Source of the DNA: Rhizophagus clarus
Taxonomy: Eukaryota > Glomeromycota > Glomeromycetes > Glomerales > Glomeraceae
Direction: 5' to 3'
NCBI GenBank assembly: GCA_015698045.1
Contig: BLAL01000196.1
Location: forward strand, 434,001-498,000
DNA length: 64,000 nucleotides
This document shows, one piece after another, positions 12,855-24,916 of the stretch; positions within the stretch are counted from its first letter, which is position 1; each line of letters begins with the position of its first letter. The notes beneath the pieces were generated by a model that was given only the letters and a program-made list of their open reading frames with translations, was not told where the DNA came from and searched no databases. Both the position numbers and the translations under genes were made by a program.

Positions 12855-15285
12855 AAGAAGTGCTTTTATTATTAGAAAAAAAATAGATAAGTGTACAAAA
12901 TTTCAAATAAACCTAGCCTACCTGTTCCTTACTTAAGGGTCACAAATATATCTCATGACTACTATACCCCTAGCCTATTCTCTTTAATGTAATAGGAAGT
13001 CTAGTTATAAAATTGTTCAAAGAATAAAGGAAAACAAAAAGAAAAATAAAAATTCTACGATCTAATAAAACAAAGTAACATCACATAAAGCGAATGCTAA
13101 GTATAACAAGAAGTTAGTATGGAATCATCTATCTATCCCTTCTAATTAAACTAAACATAATGTTCTAATAATGCCTTCAGCCTAGTGATTAAATGTTTTA
13201 TATCTGGCTTCTTAGACTGGCCATTTCTTGATTGATTGATCTTCTTGGTAAAGTGACCAGATTTAGGAGTTTTACTTTGATTGTTCTTACGGTTATTAGT
13301 ATTAGAACTTGAAAAAGACAAGTTAGACCTATGTGTTATTTTAGAATAATGGTTGCCTGCCGAAACTAAAAAGGAAATTCTGAAATGTTTCGGCCAATCA
13401 AATCCATTCTGAAACTAAAGTCGAAACTATTCTTAATTTTGGCTAAAATTAAAAATCAGACAAAATTATAGCATTAAGTCATGTGACATTACACAAATAT
13501 CCAAAAAAGGAAATTTTTATTTCCAGTAAAATTGGAAAATTGTATTACACAATAGTTATATAAGAATCCAAAAAAAAAAAATTTCTATATCGATCTTTTG
13601 TTTGACCAGAATTATGATATTAAAGCTGGCTTATAATTTCAGCTAAATTTCAGCATTTTGGTAATAATTTCAGCATTATAATTTTGGCAAATTTACTTTT
13701 AATTGCCTAAACTTTCAGCTACAAAAAAGTTTCGGCCTTGGCCTAAACTACCTAATTTCTGTAGGCAACCTTATCTTAGAAGACTTCTCTGCATTGCCAA
13801 TTTGAGTAGATCTGCATAAATTCTTGAAGTTGGGAGTGGAATAACAGTACCAAGAGATTCTAATGTTATTCCAAAACTGAGGGTTATTAATGCAGGTGGA
13901 AATATGATCCCAAGTGTCGAAGTAACCTATCAGCTTTCTAGACCCATCAACTTCTTTAACATTTTAAATGATTTTATATCACTATCCAATAAAAATTAGT
14001 GTGAACGTCCATTTGAAAATAAGGAGGCATCTGTCATATCCTCTAAAATATTATATACAACAGCTTAGAATTTCTCATATTGTTTCCTTTCAGAGAGACT
14101 CTAGGAAGCTAGAAACCATCGAACAGGAATTCCTCCCAAGTTGACAGTCCAGTCCCCCTTTATTATAGCATTTTAAGCACTCGTGATCAGGGATCAGTTG
14201 AACCCTTGCAGATAGATACTTCTTGTGCACTCTTGTGCTAACTGATATGACCTTACTTTATCATCCTAAATTAGCCAATAGAGTATAGTTATCCCATTTG
14301 GCCAAAATATCATAGACTATAAGATCCAATAATTGTGCTTGTTCCTGATCTTGAGGACAATATCTGGTAATGATAACATTTCTATTCTTTAAGGTGTTGT
14401 CTGTCTCTTTCTGTTTTAACTTCTTCCCATTGTTAATAGGAGTTGATTGTGATTTAAAATCTTGCTTCAACTGCTTAAAGAATATGGAAGGAGGAGAAAG
14501 CAAACTTTGATTAAAAGTAACTGTCCTTGAACCAGAAGGTTTAGAGGGTGTATACTCAGAAGATTCTATACTAAAAGTGAATACTATATGTTTATCCAGT
14601 CCAGAAAAAGTTTGTAGTTGCAACTTTTGTTTTTCCTTACGGACCTTCTTTTTAGCACTCTTTTTCTGAGATTTGGTCAAGAGCGTGACAGGTATAGGTG
14701 TGACATTATATGGGGGTGTGGTGTCTGACTCATCGTCCAATAATCCTTTTAAATCTTCATCAATCATATCAATATTGATTGACATATCTGATTGGTGCAT
14801 AGGGTCCCCTAGATTTTTCATATCAGGATGTTGCGCCTTGTACACTTTCATCTTTTGGCAAATTTTAGAATCCAGGAATAATATTCCCATGAGTTCATCA
14901 TTTAAGAGAAAAGCATTGAGAAGGCAAGCTAAAAAATGAGAAGTTTGAAGGTAACAGTCGACTTTTTCTGCCAACATGCTACCTGAGACTTGTTAGTCCT
15001 TATATTTATTATCAAGAAACTCATCATAACTTTCTGGGTCTGAAAATATTATGGAGTTGAAAAAGGTCGAATTCTTTGTGACAAGATCTGACAAAAAATT
15101 AATAATAATATCGTGAAAATAGTCAAAAGATGAACTCTTTGAGTCATAGTTTATAGAAACCAAAGGTGGCGAGTCCAGTTTTTTACTTTCTTGACTGGTT
15201 TTGATAGTAGAAATCCTTTCTTCATAGTGAAAAATAAATTTATTTCTTCCACAAAAAATTGGTTTTACAAATCAGCAGGAAGGAG
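12813..15285 (-). mobile_element. Retroposed LINE ORF1-like transcript with A35 tail
   Basis: On the minus strand a degraded coding sequence runs from about 15240 to a stop at 13151. A 300-nt 3' untranslated region with AATAATAAA follows, and then 35 uninterrupted A's (plus-strand T's 12813-12847). The longest intact piece, 14261-14977, encodes a lysine-rich protein fragment with KKSAKKKVRKEK and the block RYCPQDQEQAQLLDLIVYD. Downstream pieces read KLIGYFDTW and SGHFTKKINQSRNGQ, and the end is HLITRLKALLEHYV. I recall similar blocks from ORF1-type proteins of glomeromycete non-LTR elements, but I cannot verify that. Coding continues upstream of 14977 with one in-frame stop. Candidate duplications AATTTTATTTTAAAA (12795-12809) and AATTTTATATTAAAA (15286-15300) differ at one base. 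No reverse transcriptase follows. A later TIR element splits it at 13347. Confidence 0.65.
13347..13773. mobile_element. Short hAT-like TIR element nested in the retrocopy
   Basis: The ends TAATGGTTGCCTGCCGAAAC and, reversed, TAAGGTTGCCTACAGAAA match the termini of the large elements at 435 and 16938. Flanking 8-mers TTTTAGAA (13339-13346) and TCTTAGAA (13774-13781) agree at seven of eight bases. The interior is rich in the words CGAAACT, TTTCAGC and TTTTGGC and has no array and no protein. It interrupts the retroposed ORF1 copy, so it is the younger insertion. Confidence 0.7.
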
Positions 15286-15300
15286 AATTTTATATTAAAA

Positions 15301-15879
15301 ATCATAAAATCTATATGTTTTATAATAAATTTTAATTATATTTATTAAAATAAATTAATTGATGCTTCATGAAGAAGGTGATACTTTATGTATTCTGCAA
15401 GGTCAAGTTGTTTTCTTTGGATTCCAACTGAGATGTTCATGATAACTTTTTTAATTTAATTATTTTAATTAGCGATAGTTTGATCAAGCATCGATGCTCA
15501 CATAGTTTACATATATATTGAATTTATCTTAATAGTTTTGTAACTTTAATCATAAATTCTTTTGTTATAATAAAAATAAAAATAAAAATAAATTAATTGA
15601 TTTTTTATTAAAAAATATTAATTTTTTTAATAATTTAAAGTGTTAATTTATGACAACTCTGTTGCTATAGTAACTCTCTATTATATGATTTCATAAAATT
15701 TTTGATTGGCTAATTTAAATAATGATTGATTTGAATTTTTTTTTAAAAAATTTTTTTTTTGTATTTATAAGTTATAAAATTTATATTTAATTTTAAAATT
15801 TACATGTTTTATTGTTTAAAATATTATTATAATACTTTTTATTTTCAAGAAAAAAGACGTATTAATAAAAAAATAGGAA
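15301..15879. other. Decayed repeat DNA
   Basis: Segments at 15300-15370 and 15580-15640 resemble the interior of the palindromic Tc1/mariner-type element (TTTTAATTATATTTATTAAA and AATTAATTGATTTTTT words), but ends and pairing arms are not recognisable. No gene. Confidence 0.45.
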
Positions 15880-16760
15880 TTACTGTACAATAAAAAAAAC
15901 AAATGAATAATAAGAATAATGAAAAAAAAAGAGCAAAAAGAAATAAAATAAAAAATAAAAAGAACAAGAGAAAATAAAAAGGAACAAAACTAGCAAAAGA
16001 AAAATAAAAAAGATTGAGAATAAATAAAAAGAAATATAGACCATGAAAATAAACAAAAAAAAATAAAGGGGAAGCAAAAGAAATAAAAGTAAAAAAAGAA
16101 AGAGAAGGGTAAATGAAATAGATGAAAACAATAAAGGAAAAGTAAAGTAAGGAGAATAAAAATAATAAATAGTAATAAAAGGAATGAAAGGAAATAAAGG
16201 AGATAAAAAGAAATGAAAAAAAAATAAAAAGAAATGAATGTGAAAGAAATGAAAGGAAATTAAATAAGTGAAAAAGGAAAATTCAAAACAAAAAGGAAGA
16301 ATCAAGAAAAACAAAAAGAAAACAAATGAAGAAGGGTATTAAAGGAAATAAATGAAGAGGAGAAACCAAAAGAAACAAATGAAAGAAAGGATCAAAGAAA
16401 GTGAAAAGAAAAGGATCAAAGAAAACAAAATGAAGAATAAAAGAGAAAATCAAGAGAAATAAAAATAGAGAATAAGGGAAATAAAAAAAAATTAGGAGAA
16501 TCAAGAAAAGCAAAAAGGAATTAAGAGGAATAAAGAAGAATGAAAAGGAATTAAGAAGAAAAAAAAGAACAAAAAAAGAAATTAAAAAGACTAAAAGAGA
16601 GAATAAAAAGAATGAAAGAGGTAATTAAAAGAATAAAAAAAACAAAAAAATTAAAGGAATAAAGAAACAAATAGAAAGAAATGAAGATAAAGAAAAATAA
16701 AAGAATAAAATAAGTTAGTGAAGTAATAATTAAATAGACAAATAAAAAGAAAATAAAAAA
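15880..16760. repeat. Purine-rich tract, ~0.9 kb
   Basis: The plus strand is almost entirely A and G (AAAAGAAATAAAAGAAAG-type words) with rare C and T. Open frames on the minus strand (15880-16314 and 16283-16513) are artefactual F/L/S runs. The tract differs in wording from those at 11500 and 30230. No terminal repeats were found. Confidence 0.65.
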
Positions 16761-16937
16761 AAGTCTACCTTAATATCAACTACAGAAAAAAACCAATAGG
16801 CTTAATAAAAAACAAAATAAAGTTAATAAAAAAAGAAATGTAAAAACAAAATAAGAGCAAATAAAAAAAAACTCTGAACATACCTTAATTGCAAAATTAG
16901 TAGAACTAAAAAATCTGAAAGGCTAAAGAAATATAAT

Positions 16938-19122
16938 TAAAGTTGCTTGCCGAAACTCAATTAGCTAATGTTAAAATGTCAAAATCTAAAATATGTTGAA
17001 ATGCTGAAATACCAAAATAGTTTTGACATATTAAAATTATCAAAATGTCAAAATTAGTTTTGACATGTTAAGTCAAAACTGCTGAAATTATACAAAACTG
17101 CTAAAATAGTTTGATGCATCAAAATTGTCAAAACTGCTAAAACTAAATATCACAATATTTCACAATGAGTTTCATTTATTATAATAAAAATTAAAAAATA
17201 AAAAACATTTTGCAACGTTTTTTATTAAATAATTGAAAAATTATTGCGAAATGGTTTTTTTTTTTAAGTTAAAAATAAAAAACATTTTGCAATGTCTTTT
17301 ATTAAATGTTTGAAAAACTGTTGTAACATAGTTTTTTTTGCTTAAAAATTCAAAAATAAAAAATGGTTTTCAACATTTTTTATTAAATAATTGAAAACCC
17401 ATTACGAAATAGTTTTTTTGTTTAAAAATTCAAAAATAAAAATATTTTGCAACGTTTTTTATTAAATAATTGAAAAACCATTGTAAAATAATTTTTTTTG
17501 TTTAAAAATTCAAAAATAAAAAATATTTTGCAACGTTTTTATTAAATAATTAAAAACCTGTTGTAAAATGGTTTTTTTCGCTTAAAAATTCAAAAATAAA
17601 AAATATTTCACATCATTTTTTATTAATAATTGAAAAACTGTTGTAAAATGATTTTTTTTGTTTAAAAATTCAAAAATAAAAAACATTTTACAACATTTTT
17701 TATTAAATAATTGAAAAACTGTTCAAAGTAGTTTTTTTTTCTAAGTTAAAAATATAAAAAATATTTCATAACGTTTTTTATTAAATAATTAAAAAATCAT
17801 TGTGAAACAGTTTTTTTTGTTTAAAAATTCAAAAATAAAAAACGTTTCACACATTTTTTTATTAAATGCTTGAAAAACTGTTGTGAAATAATTTTTTTTT
17901 AAGTTAAAAAATAAAAAATGTTTTGCAACATTTTTTATTAAATAATTAAAAACCTGTCGTAAAACAGTTTTTTTTTTAAGTTAAAAAAATAAAAAATGTT
18001 TTGCAACGTTTTTTATTAAATAATTGAAAAACTGTTGCAAAACAATTTTTTTTAAGTTAAAAAAATAAAAAATGTTTTGCAACATTTTTTATTAAATAAT
18101 TAAAAATCCATTACAAAATGGTTTTTTTATTTAAAAATTAAAAAATAAAAAATATTTCATAACATTTTTTATTAAATGCTTAAAAAACTATTGTGAAATG
18201 GTTTTATTTACTTAAAGATTCAAAAATAAAAAATGTTTTGCAACGTTTTTATTAAATACTTAAAAAACTATTGTGAAATAGTTTTTTTCTAAGTTAAAAA
18301 AAATGTTTTGTAACGTTTTTTATTATTTAATTAAAAAACTGTTGCAAAACAGCTTTTTTTCTAAGTTAAAAAAATAAAAAATGTTTTGCAACATTTTTAT
18401 TAAATAATTGGAAACTTGTTGCAAAACAGTTTTTTTTTCTAAGTTAAAAAAATAAAAAACATTTTGCAACATTTTTTATTAAATAATTGAAAAACTGTTA
18501 CGAAACAGTTTTTTTGTTTAAAAATTTAAAAATAAAAAACATTTCACATCATTTTTTATTAAATACTTGAAAAACCATTGCAAAATAATTTTTTTTTCTA
18601 AATTAAAAAAAATAAAAAATATTTTATAATATTTTTTATTAAATAATTGAAAAATCGTTGTGAAATGAATTTTCTTTAAGTTAAAAAAATAAAAACATTT
18701 TGTAATGTTTTTTTATTAAATAATTGAAAAACTGTTACAAAACAGTTTTTTTTCTAAGTTAAAAATAAAAAACATTTTGCAATGTTTTTTATTAAATAAT
18801 TAAAAAACTGTTGCGAAATGGTTTTTTTTGTTTAAAAATTAAAAAATAAAAAACATTTTACAATGTTTTTTATTAAATGCTTAAAAAACTATTACGAAAT
18901 AGTTTTTTTCACTTGAAAATTAAAAATTAAAAAATAAAAAATGTCTTATAATATTTTTATTAAATACTTGGAAAACTGTTGCAAAACAGTTTTTTTTGTT
19001 AAATTTATACTAGTGATAGCTGTTTGATATATATATATTATATATATCACATTTCAAAATAGTTTTGATAATTTTGATAATTTTGACATGTTGAAACTCT
19101 TTAGTTTCAGCAGACAACTTTA
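16938..19122 (-). mobile_element. Non-autonomous hAT-like element with minisatellite (copy B)
   Basis: It begins TAAAGTTGCTTGCCGAAACT, ends with the complement of TAAAGTTGTCTGCTGAAAC, and is flanked by a perfect 8-bp duplication AATATAAT at 16930-16937 and 19123-19130. It is the reverse-oriented relative of the 435-1827 element, with the same TTTTGACATGT subterminal words. The internal array (about 17180-19000) has more than twenty units of roughly 80 bp, making this copy longer than copy A. Array units contain GCAACGTTTTTTATTAAATA and AAAACTGTTGCAAAACAGT-like halves. No coding capacity. Confidence 0.8.
17180..19000. repeat. Diverged ~80-bp minisatellite inside hAT-like copy B
   Basis: Head-to-tail units alternating TTTATTAAATAATTGAAAAA, CTGTTGCAAAACAGTTTTTT and AAGTTAAAAAATAAAAAA. 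Each half-unit is a short inverted repeat. Unit number exceeds that in copy A, indicating expansion or contraction after the copies separated. Confidence 0.7.
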
Positions 19123-19130
19123 AATATAAT

Positions 19131-19788
19131 ATAAATAGTAAGGAGTAAGTTATAAGAAACAAAAAAAAAGAAAAAAGCATATCTTGATTGCGAGCTGAGT
19201 GAAGAGGTAAAAAAAAAAATATTAGAAGTGATAATCTAATAAATAAATAAATATGATATATATAATCATATAGTCAATTAAAATTTGTTTGCTTATGTGA
19301 TAATAGGTTTGCTATGGTGATTGAGGTTGCCAATAATATTTTTCCAATAATTTATGCTATTTAATAATTAATTTTGTATTTATTTATTATAAAATATAAT
19401 GTAATTTTTGTAAAATTTAAAATTTAGTATAAGTAACATAACATTATTTTTTAATAAAATATGCTGTACTTAAAAAATTAACCAATTAATTTATATATTT
19501 TGATAGATTATATGATAAATAATTTATATCTTAAATTTTATTTTGATTAGTGTTAATTTTATAAAAATATATGTGATTAATAATTAATAATTAAGATATT
19601 GTATTTCTTTTGTTAATCACTGTATTTTATATTACTAATGTTGAAATTTACTAATATAAGTTTATAAAATAAGATAATATAAAATAATAAAACAAAAAGT
19701 ATTTTTTTTATTAAGTTATTATTATTAATTTTTTAAATTTAAAGATGTTGATAATATATGGTATTTTATTTGAAAATAGAAAGGGCAC
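19131..19788. other. Decayed Tc1/mariner-like remnants, no gene
   Basis: The stretch 19330-19560 shares words with the arms of the 7924-9305 palindrome (TATTTAATAATTAATTTT, TTATTATAAAATATAA, TATAAATAATTTATAT), consistent with an old degraded relative. Nothing else is recognisable. Confidence 0.45.
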
Positions 19789-19805
19789 ATAATATTCACT
19801 ATAAA

Positions 19806-21895
19806 GATTAGGTATTAGTACTAAGGGTCGTAAACTGAATTGATACAAACGGATAGAACAACATTGTATAATAAATATTGCAATATCAAGAAAAGTTAAA
19901 TCTAAATTTACTATTAGCAGACAATATCACCTATAAGGTAGTAAGGTTTTAGAAAAAACTTTGAGGAAAAAGCAATAGGTAGCTTTTTATAGTAACAAGT
20001 TGGACTCTTCTCATTTTGGTCATATATTATCTAATGATCAAACTCCTATAGTAGAACATTGGATACATAATGTCAATGATGATTCCATTTCTTCATCGAT
20101 ACAAGCACCAGTATTAATTAAGTGTACTGGTTGTGAATTAAAGAATATTTAACCAAGAAGTAAAAAGAAAACAACTAATAATAGGTGCCTTTTATTTATT
20201 GATAAGGAAAAGACTATCAATGTTAAAGCGCAATCTATACAAGATGCGTATAAATTGAATTCTTCAGTGTTTGAATACATAGCTATAATAGAAAATAGAA
20301 TTAAATATAATATTACTAATTCACAAGAAGTATCAGTTAGAAGTATGTTAGATTTCTTTTATCCCATACTCTTGTGTAATCAACTCATAAATATACAAGA
20401 TACAGTTAAAGACCAATTATTTTTAACAATATATACAGATGGATTTTTCAAAAGAAATTCAGATACTAGTGTAATGATGGGTAGTACGTTTAAAATCCAA
20501 TATCAGATACAGGAAAACCCCTTAGTGATCAAGGCTGAATTAATAGCTATTATAATAGCGCTGTTATGTTTAGATAAAAGTACAAGGGTTACTATTTGTA
20601 CCAATTCTCAAATAATAATTAATCAATTTTCTAAGATTAATACACTATCCATTTTTTCAGTTCAAAGACTGAAATTACAATATAGTATTTTGTGGATACT
20701 TTCTATTAAGTTGATCAGATTTAAAGATTTAATCGTGACGTTACAAAAGTGAAAGCTCATGATTCTGATGATTATAGTAATGTTATAAACAAATTAGCTA
20801 AAAAAGCATGTAGTAAAGAATGTTTGGTAATTGATCCTAAATTACTTGCCTATAATGGTACAATATGTTGGAATCACAAGCCTATAGAAAAAAATATTAT
20901 ACTTATGGTTAAAGACATTAAAGAGACACAATACATTGAACAATTTTTAATGTTAAATAGAAATAGACATTTTACTTCACCATCTGATTTAGAATCATTT
21001 GATTGGTCACTTATTTTTAGATACATCAAAGATAAATTTGATAATACATCTGCATTTGATTCCAGATTCAACTCTTTTAAAATTAAACTACATGCCAAAG
21101 AGTTACCCACTCAAGATAACTTATATAAATGATCACCTTCAGTCTACACTGGCAATTGGAGATATGCGCTATGTAATACTGAATTAGAAACTTACCAATA
21201 TTTATGGTTATGTTTTGCTACGCAAAATATGAGAGTAGAGAGAGTTCATAATTCTAAAGATCAACTAGTTAAGTTGATTATTCCATTTATACAGGATAAG
21301 ATTAATATTGATCACAACAATATTTTCATCAATATAGACAATCTTGATTGTTGGAATTCCTCTAATGTCAGAATATTGTGCTTAACCAAAGGAATCATAC
21401 CTAAAAGTTTCAGTGAATTTATAAAAGAGTTGAAAATTCCTGAACAAAGTATATATAAAATTACGAGAGAAGTCATTAATACATTAGTCCTCCAGTTTAA
21501 ACATTTGATTTGGGAAAATCGTAATATTTATTAAGTTAAATTAGAATAATCATATGGTATAGATTTTCAGAAGAAAAAATTAAAGTCTGTGGGAATTAAA
21601 GATTATAATAAGACTAAAAGTCTGAATAGTATATATAGTAAGTATAAGGTATGGATTAATGGGTATTTCAATATGGGTGGTCATTGGTCAAATTTTTAAG
21701 TTTTTTGTGACTTACGTTACCATTGACTCATGGTGACTAGTCAGCTGTATTTCTTTAGGAGCAGTAGCATAGATAATATAGTTAACAGAGAAATATTTTA
21801 TTGATAGTCTATATTTATGTAGATTTTAATGTATTTCTTAACATTTGTATTATCAAGCATGACCCACCATGTTAATAATAATAAAAAAAAAAAAA
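19806..21895 (+). mobile_element. 5'-truncated LINE: RNase H and C-terminal end of ORF2
   Basis: A perfect 17-bp direct repeat, ATAATATTCACTATAAA, lies at 19789-19805 and again at 21896-21912, immediately after an A-rich tail, which proves target-primed insertion. The plus strand carries ORF2 C-terminal sequence in pieces. A type-I RNase H domain is at about 20420-20820, with LTIYTDGFF, KAELIAIIIALL, CTNSQIIINQF and VKAHDSDD. A further segment has FKIKLHAKELPTQDNLYK and ALCNTELETYQ, reminiscent of the zf-RVT region that follows RNase H. The usual Asp in the TDS motif is Asn here, and the usual His of the zinc motif is Tyr. The frame shifts once at 20749, and there are in-frame stops at 20150 and 21130. 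No reverse transcriptase remains, so the copy is dead. Confidence 0.85.
20255..21534 (+). pseudogene. LINE ORF2 fragment (RNase H domain)
   Basis: Three open segments (20255-20752, 20749-21132, 21229-21534) belong to one degraded reading frame of the LINE described above. Coding traces continue upstream to about 19930, with a CTGC zinc-like motif. The stop at 21130 is a TGA where CGA is the likely ancestral codon. No start codon of its own is expected, since this is the tail of a truncated protein. Confidence 0.7.
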
Positions 21896-22859
21896 ATAAT
21901 ATTCACTATAAACTTAAAATTATACTTTACACTAAAAGGTTAATTTAGATAACCATCTAATAAATTAAAATAAATATATAAAACAAATAAAAGAAAAAAG
22001 AGTATAAATAAAATATCACTGGTCAAAATCAATGCTATTGGGTACATATCGGGTACATATCAGTTACCCAATATGTACCCGATATGTGTGAAATATGTGT
22101 ATGCTATTTAATAATACTACACATATCAGGTACCCGATATGTACTCGTTGGATGCAGAAAATCGGTGACATATAACATACATATCGGGTACATATCTCAT
22201 ACATATTGGGTAGTTAAATATCAGTTACATATCATAGATTTATTGGGTACCTGATATATTTTAAAAAAATATCAGACAGATATTATACACTTATCGGATA
22301 GTGCTAATAAGTATCCTATATATACCTGATATGTATCCTATTTGTATTTGAAATATAAGCATAATTTCATAATTTTTACACATATCAGATAGCCGAAAAG
22401 TATAGCATTTATGGGGTATTAATAGTAGTAGATTTATAATTTAAATACAATTGTAATTTAAAAGTAATTTAATTCATTTAATTGTAATTACTGAAAGTTT
22501 TATTTATATTTTCAATCGATAATAAAAAAAAATATTATACAAAAAATATTATAAAAAAAATTCACTACTCTTTACACAAATTTACAATTAATATTCACTT
22601 GTTTGCTTGTTTTCATTTTATTATATCTATTTAATTTGAAAAAAAGTAAAATGTTAGTAATAAAAATGTTAGTATAAATATTAGTAGAAGTGTTAGCAAA
22701 AAAAAAGGAACGTTAATAAAAAAATTTTTACATTAGAAAGTGTTAGTATTAATATTAGTATGAAAGTTAGTAGAAGTAGAAAAGGAACGTCAATAAAAAA
22801 AAATATAAAGTATAAGTATTAATGTTAGTGTTAATGTTAGTAGAAGTGTTAGTAAAAGT

Positions 22860-23515
22860 AAGGAATAAAAAATGTTTAACAGTAGAACATTGTTAGTAGG
22901 AACGTTAATAGGAGGAAACACATTAGAAAAAAATATTAGTAAGAGTGTTAACAGGATGGAAAAAGAAATTTCAACAAAAAATGTATCTTTGTATTTATTT
23001 TTTAGAAAAACCAATAAAGTAAAAAACTCGATAGTAGAACATTGTTTAGGACGTTAGTGAGAAGAAATACATTGGAAAAATATATTAATAAGAGTGTTAA
23101 GAATAACATAATAATGGGAAAAGAAATTTCAACAAAAAATATACCTTTATCTTTATTTTTTAGACAAAAACAATAAAGTAAAAATTTGAGAGAAAGAGAA
23201 AAAAGTTTTGAAAAAAAAATGATAAATAAATAATTAAATCGTGATCGTACAATCACATGATCAATAAAATTATCAATTTTTATTGGTTATTTGGGTAATA
23301 TTATAAATAACATAATAATGGGAAAAGAAATTTTAACAAAAAATATACCTTTATCTTTATTTTTTAGACAAAACAATAAAGTAAAAATTTGAGAGAGAGA
23401 GAAAGTTTTTGAAAAAAAAAAAAAAATATGATAAATAAATAATTAAATCATGATCGTGCAATCACATGATCAACAAAATTATCAATTTTTATTGGTTATT
23501 TGGGTAATATTATAT
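22860..23515. repeat. ~210-bp tandem repeat inside the CACTG element
   Basis: The segment with AACATAATAATGGGAAAAG, then ACCTTTATCTTTATTTTTTAG and ending TTATTGGTTATTTGGGTAATATTA occurs at about 23100-23304 and again at 23305-23513 with few differences. A more diverged third unit lies at about 22870-23050. The short open frames over this repeat are not supported as genes. Confidence 0.7.
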
Positions 23516-24321
23516 TTAGCCACATCAGCCGCAAAATCAGTCACCTATCGAATGCATAAGTCAATATTAGCGAAGAAGCACAAACTTGATTATTCACTAT
23601 TTGTGCTCAACTTAAGTTGATAAAATTATTAAAAAATCACTGATTTTATTAAATTTATCAGAATTTTTATATCTAATTAAAGATGATTAAATTAAGTTTT
23701 ACTACTGATTTCATTATAACGTTACTAACTTTTTTGTTAATCTTGGATATTTTATTTTGAATTTAAATTGTTCGCTTTGAACTCGAGTTCAACTCGAGTT
23801 TAACTCATTCGCTCAAGATCTTTGTGTAATGTATTGTAGATCTGTAATTGTTTTATTTGTAGTCTATAATTGGCAAAAGCTTATTATAAACCAAAATAAA
23901 AAACACTATTTATTTACATATCTGTATTATTAGATTTTACCTTTTTTAGATTTGATATATAATTAAAAAGAAGACCTTTATCTTGATATTTTGGAATCAC
24001 AATTATAACAATTGAGTTTAGGTCAAGTTTAACTTGTTTATTGTGATTGATTGTATTGTAGATCCGTATCTGTATTATAATTAATATAAAGAAGACAGAT
24101 CATAACAATCATGACATATTTGAGAAATTAGAACAATTTACGTAAATGTTATTGAAGGGTAATTAATATAATAATACAAGGTGATAAAAAATTGTTTATA
24201 AAAAGAGGTTTCATCTTTTTTTTTTCTTACAATAAATTTGTTGTCATTATTTTTATTATATATTCTTTTTCTTAAAATTTGTTACTGTTATTTTTTATTA
24301 TTATATATTCTTTTTCTTAAA

Positions 24322-24916
24322 ATGCCCGCAAATTGGACTGATGCAATAACTGAATATTTAATAAGATATAGGAGGTAAAAAATTAAATGAAAACTAATAA
24401 ATAACTTTGATCATATTCTAGTTTTTTTTTTCTTACGTTTCCTGATCTAAAAATTAAATAAATAATTTAAAGGAGAAGAAACAACTACTACCATGACATA
24501 TCCGGAAGGGACCGCTCTAAATTCTGGGAGAGCCTAGCTCGAAGAATTCAGAGACAGTTCTGCGTGAAGTTCACTGGCAAACAGGTAGAAGGAAAGTGGA
24601 GAAACTTGGTCAGGAATTTTAATGTTAGTAAATCATAAAAAAAAAATAAAAAAAAATAAAAAATTAATAGTATTAACATTTTTAGAATTTCTGTGAATGG
24701 AGGAATGGTGCGTGAAATGGAAGGTGGTCCCAGAAAGGAGAAAGATATTATAGGCAGTTTCGCACAAGGTTTTGGGACAGACCTGGTAATTATTAAGAAT
24801 TTTTTTAATTTATATTTAAGTTATTTAAGTTCTAAATTTATATATATTTCTTAGGGAATCACCATAGTCGTAGGTGGCGTAGAAACACTGCGCATCAGTG
24901 GTCTTGGAATCTGTAA
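24322..24916 (+). pseudogene. Small Myb/SANT-like (trihelix-type) gene carried by the CACTG element
   Basis: Four exons join in frame by GT-AG rules: 24322-24374, 24473-24623, 24686-24785 and 24855-24916, giving about 121 codons. The protein starts MPANWTDAITEYLIRYRR and continues SKFWESLARRIQRQF, TGKQVEGKWRNLVRNF, GERYYRQFRTRFWDRP, ending in an Arg/His-rich tail. The spacing of Trp residues (W, FW, KW) and the TGKQ...KW...N pattern resemble Myb/SANT or trihelix DNA-binding domains. One TGA interrupts exon 3 at 24713-24715; CGA is the obvious ancestor. Phases and splice sites are otherwise intact, so decay is recent, or the reference has an error. It could be a transposon accessory DNA-binding protein or a captured host gene. 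Confidence 0.55.

Noticed and set aside
14673-14939. 88-codon plus-strand open frame
   Set aside because: It is antisense to the longer, compositionally normal ORF1-like fragment.
15880-16513. Minus-strand open frames of 144 and 76 codons
   Set aside because: They are phenylalanine/leucine runs from an A/G-rich tract with no start context or homology.
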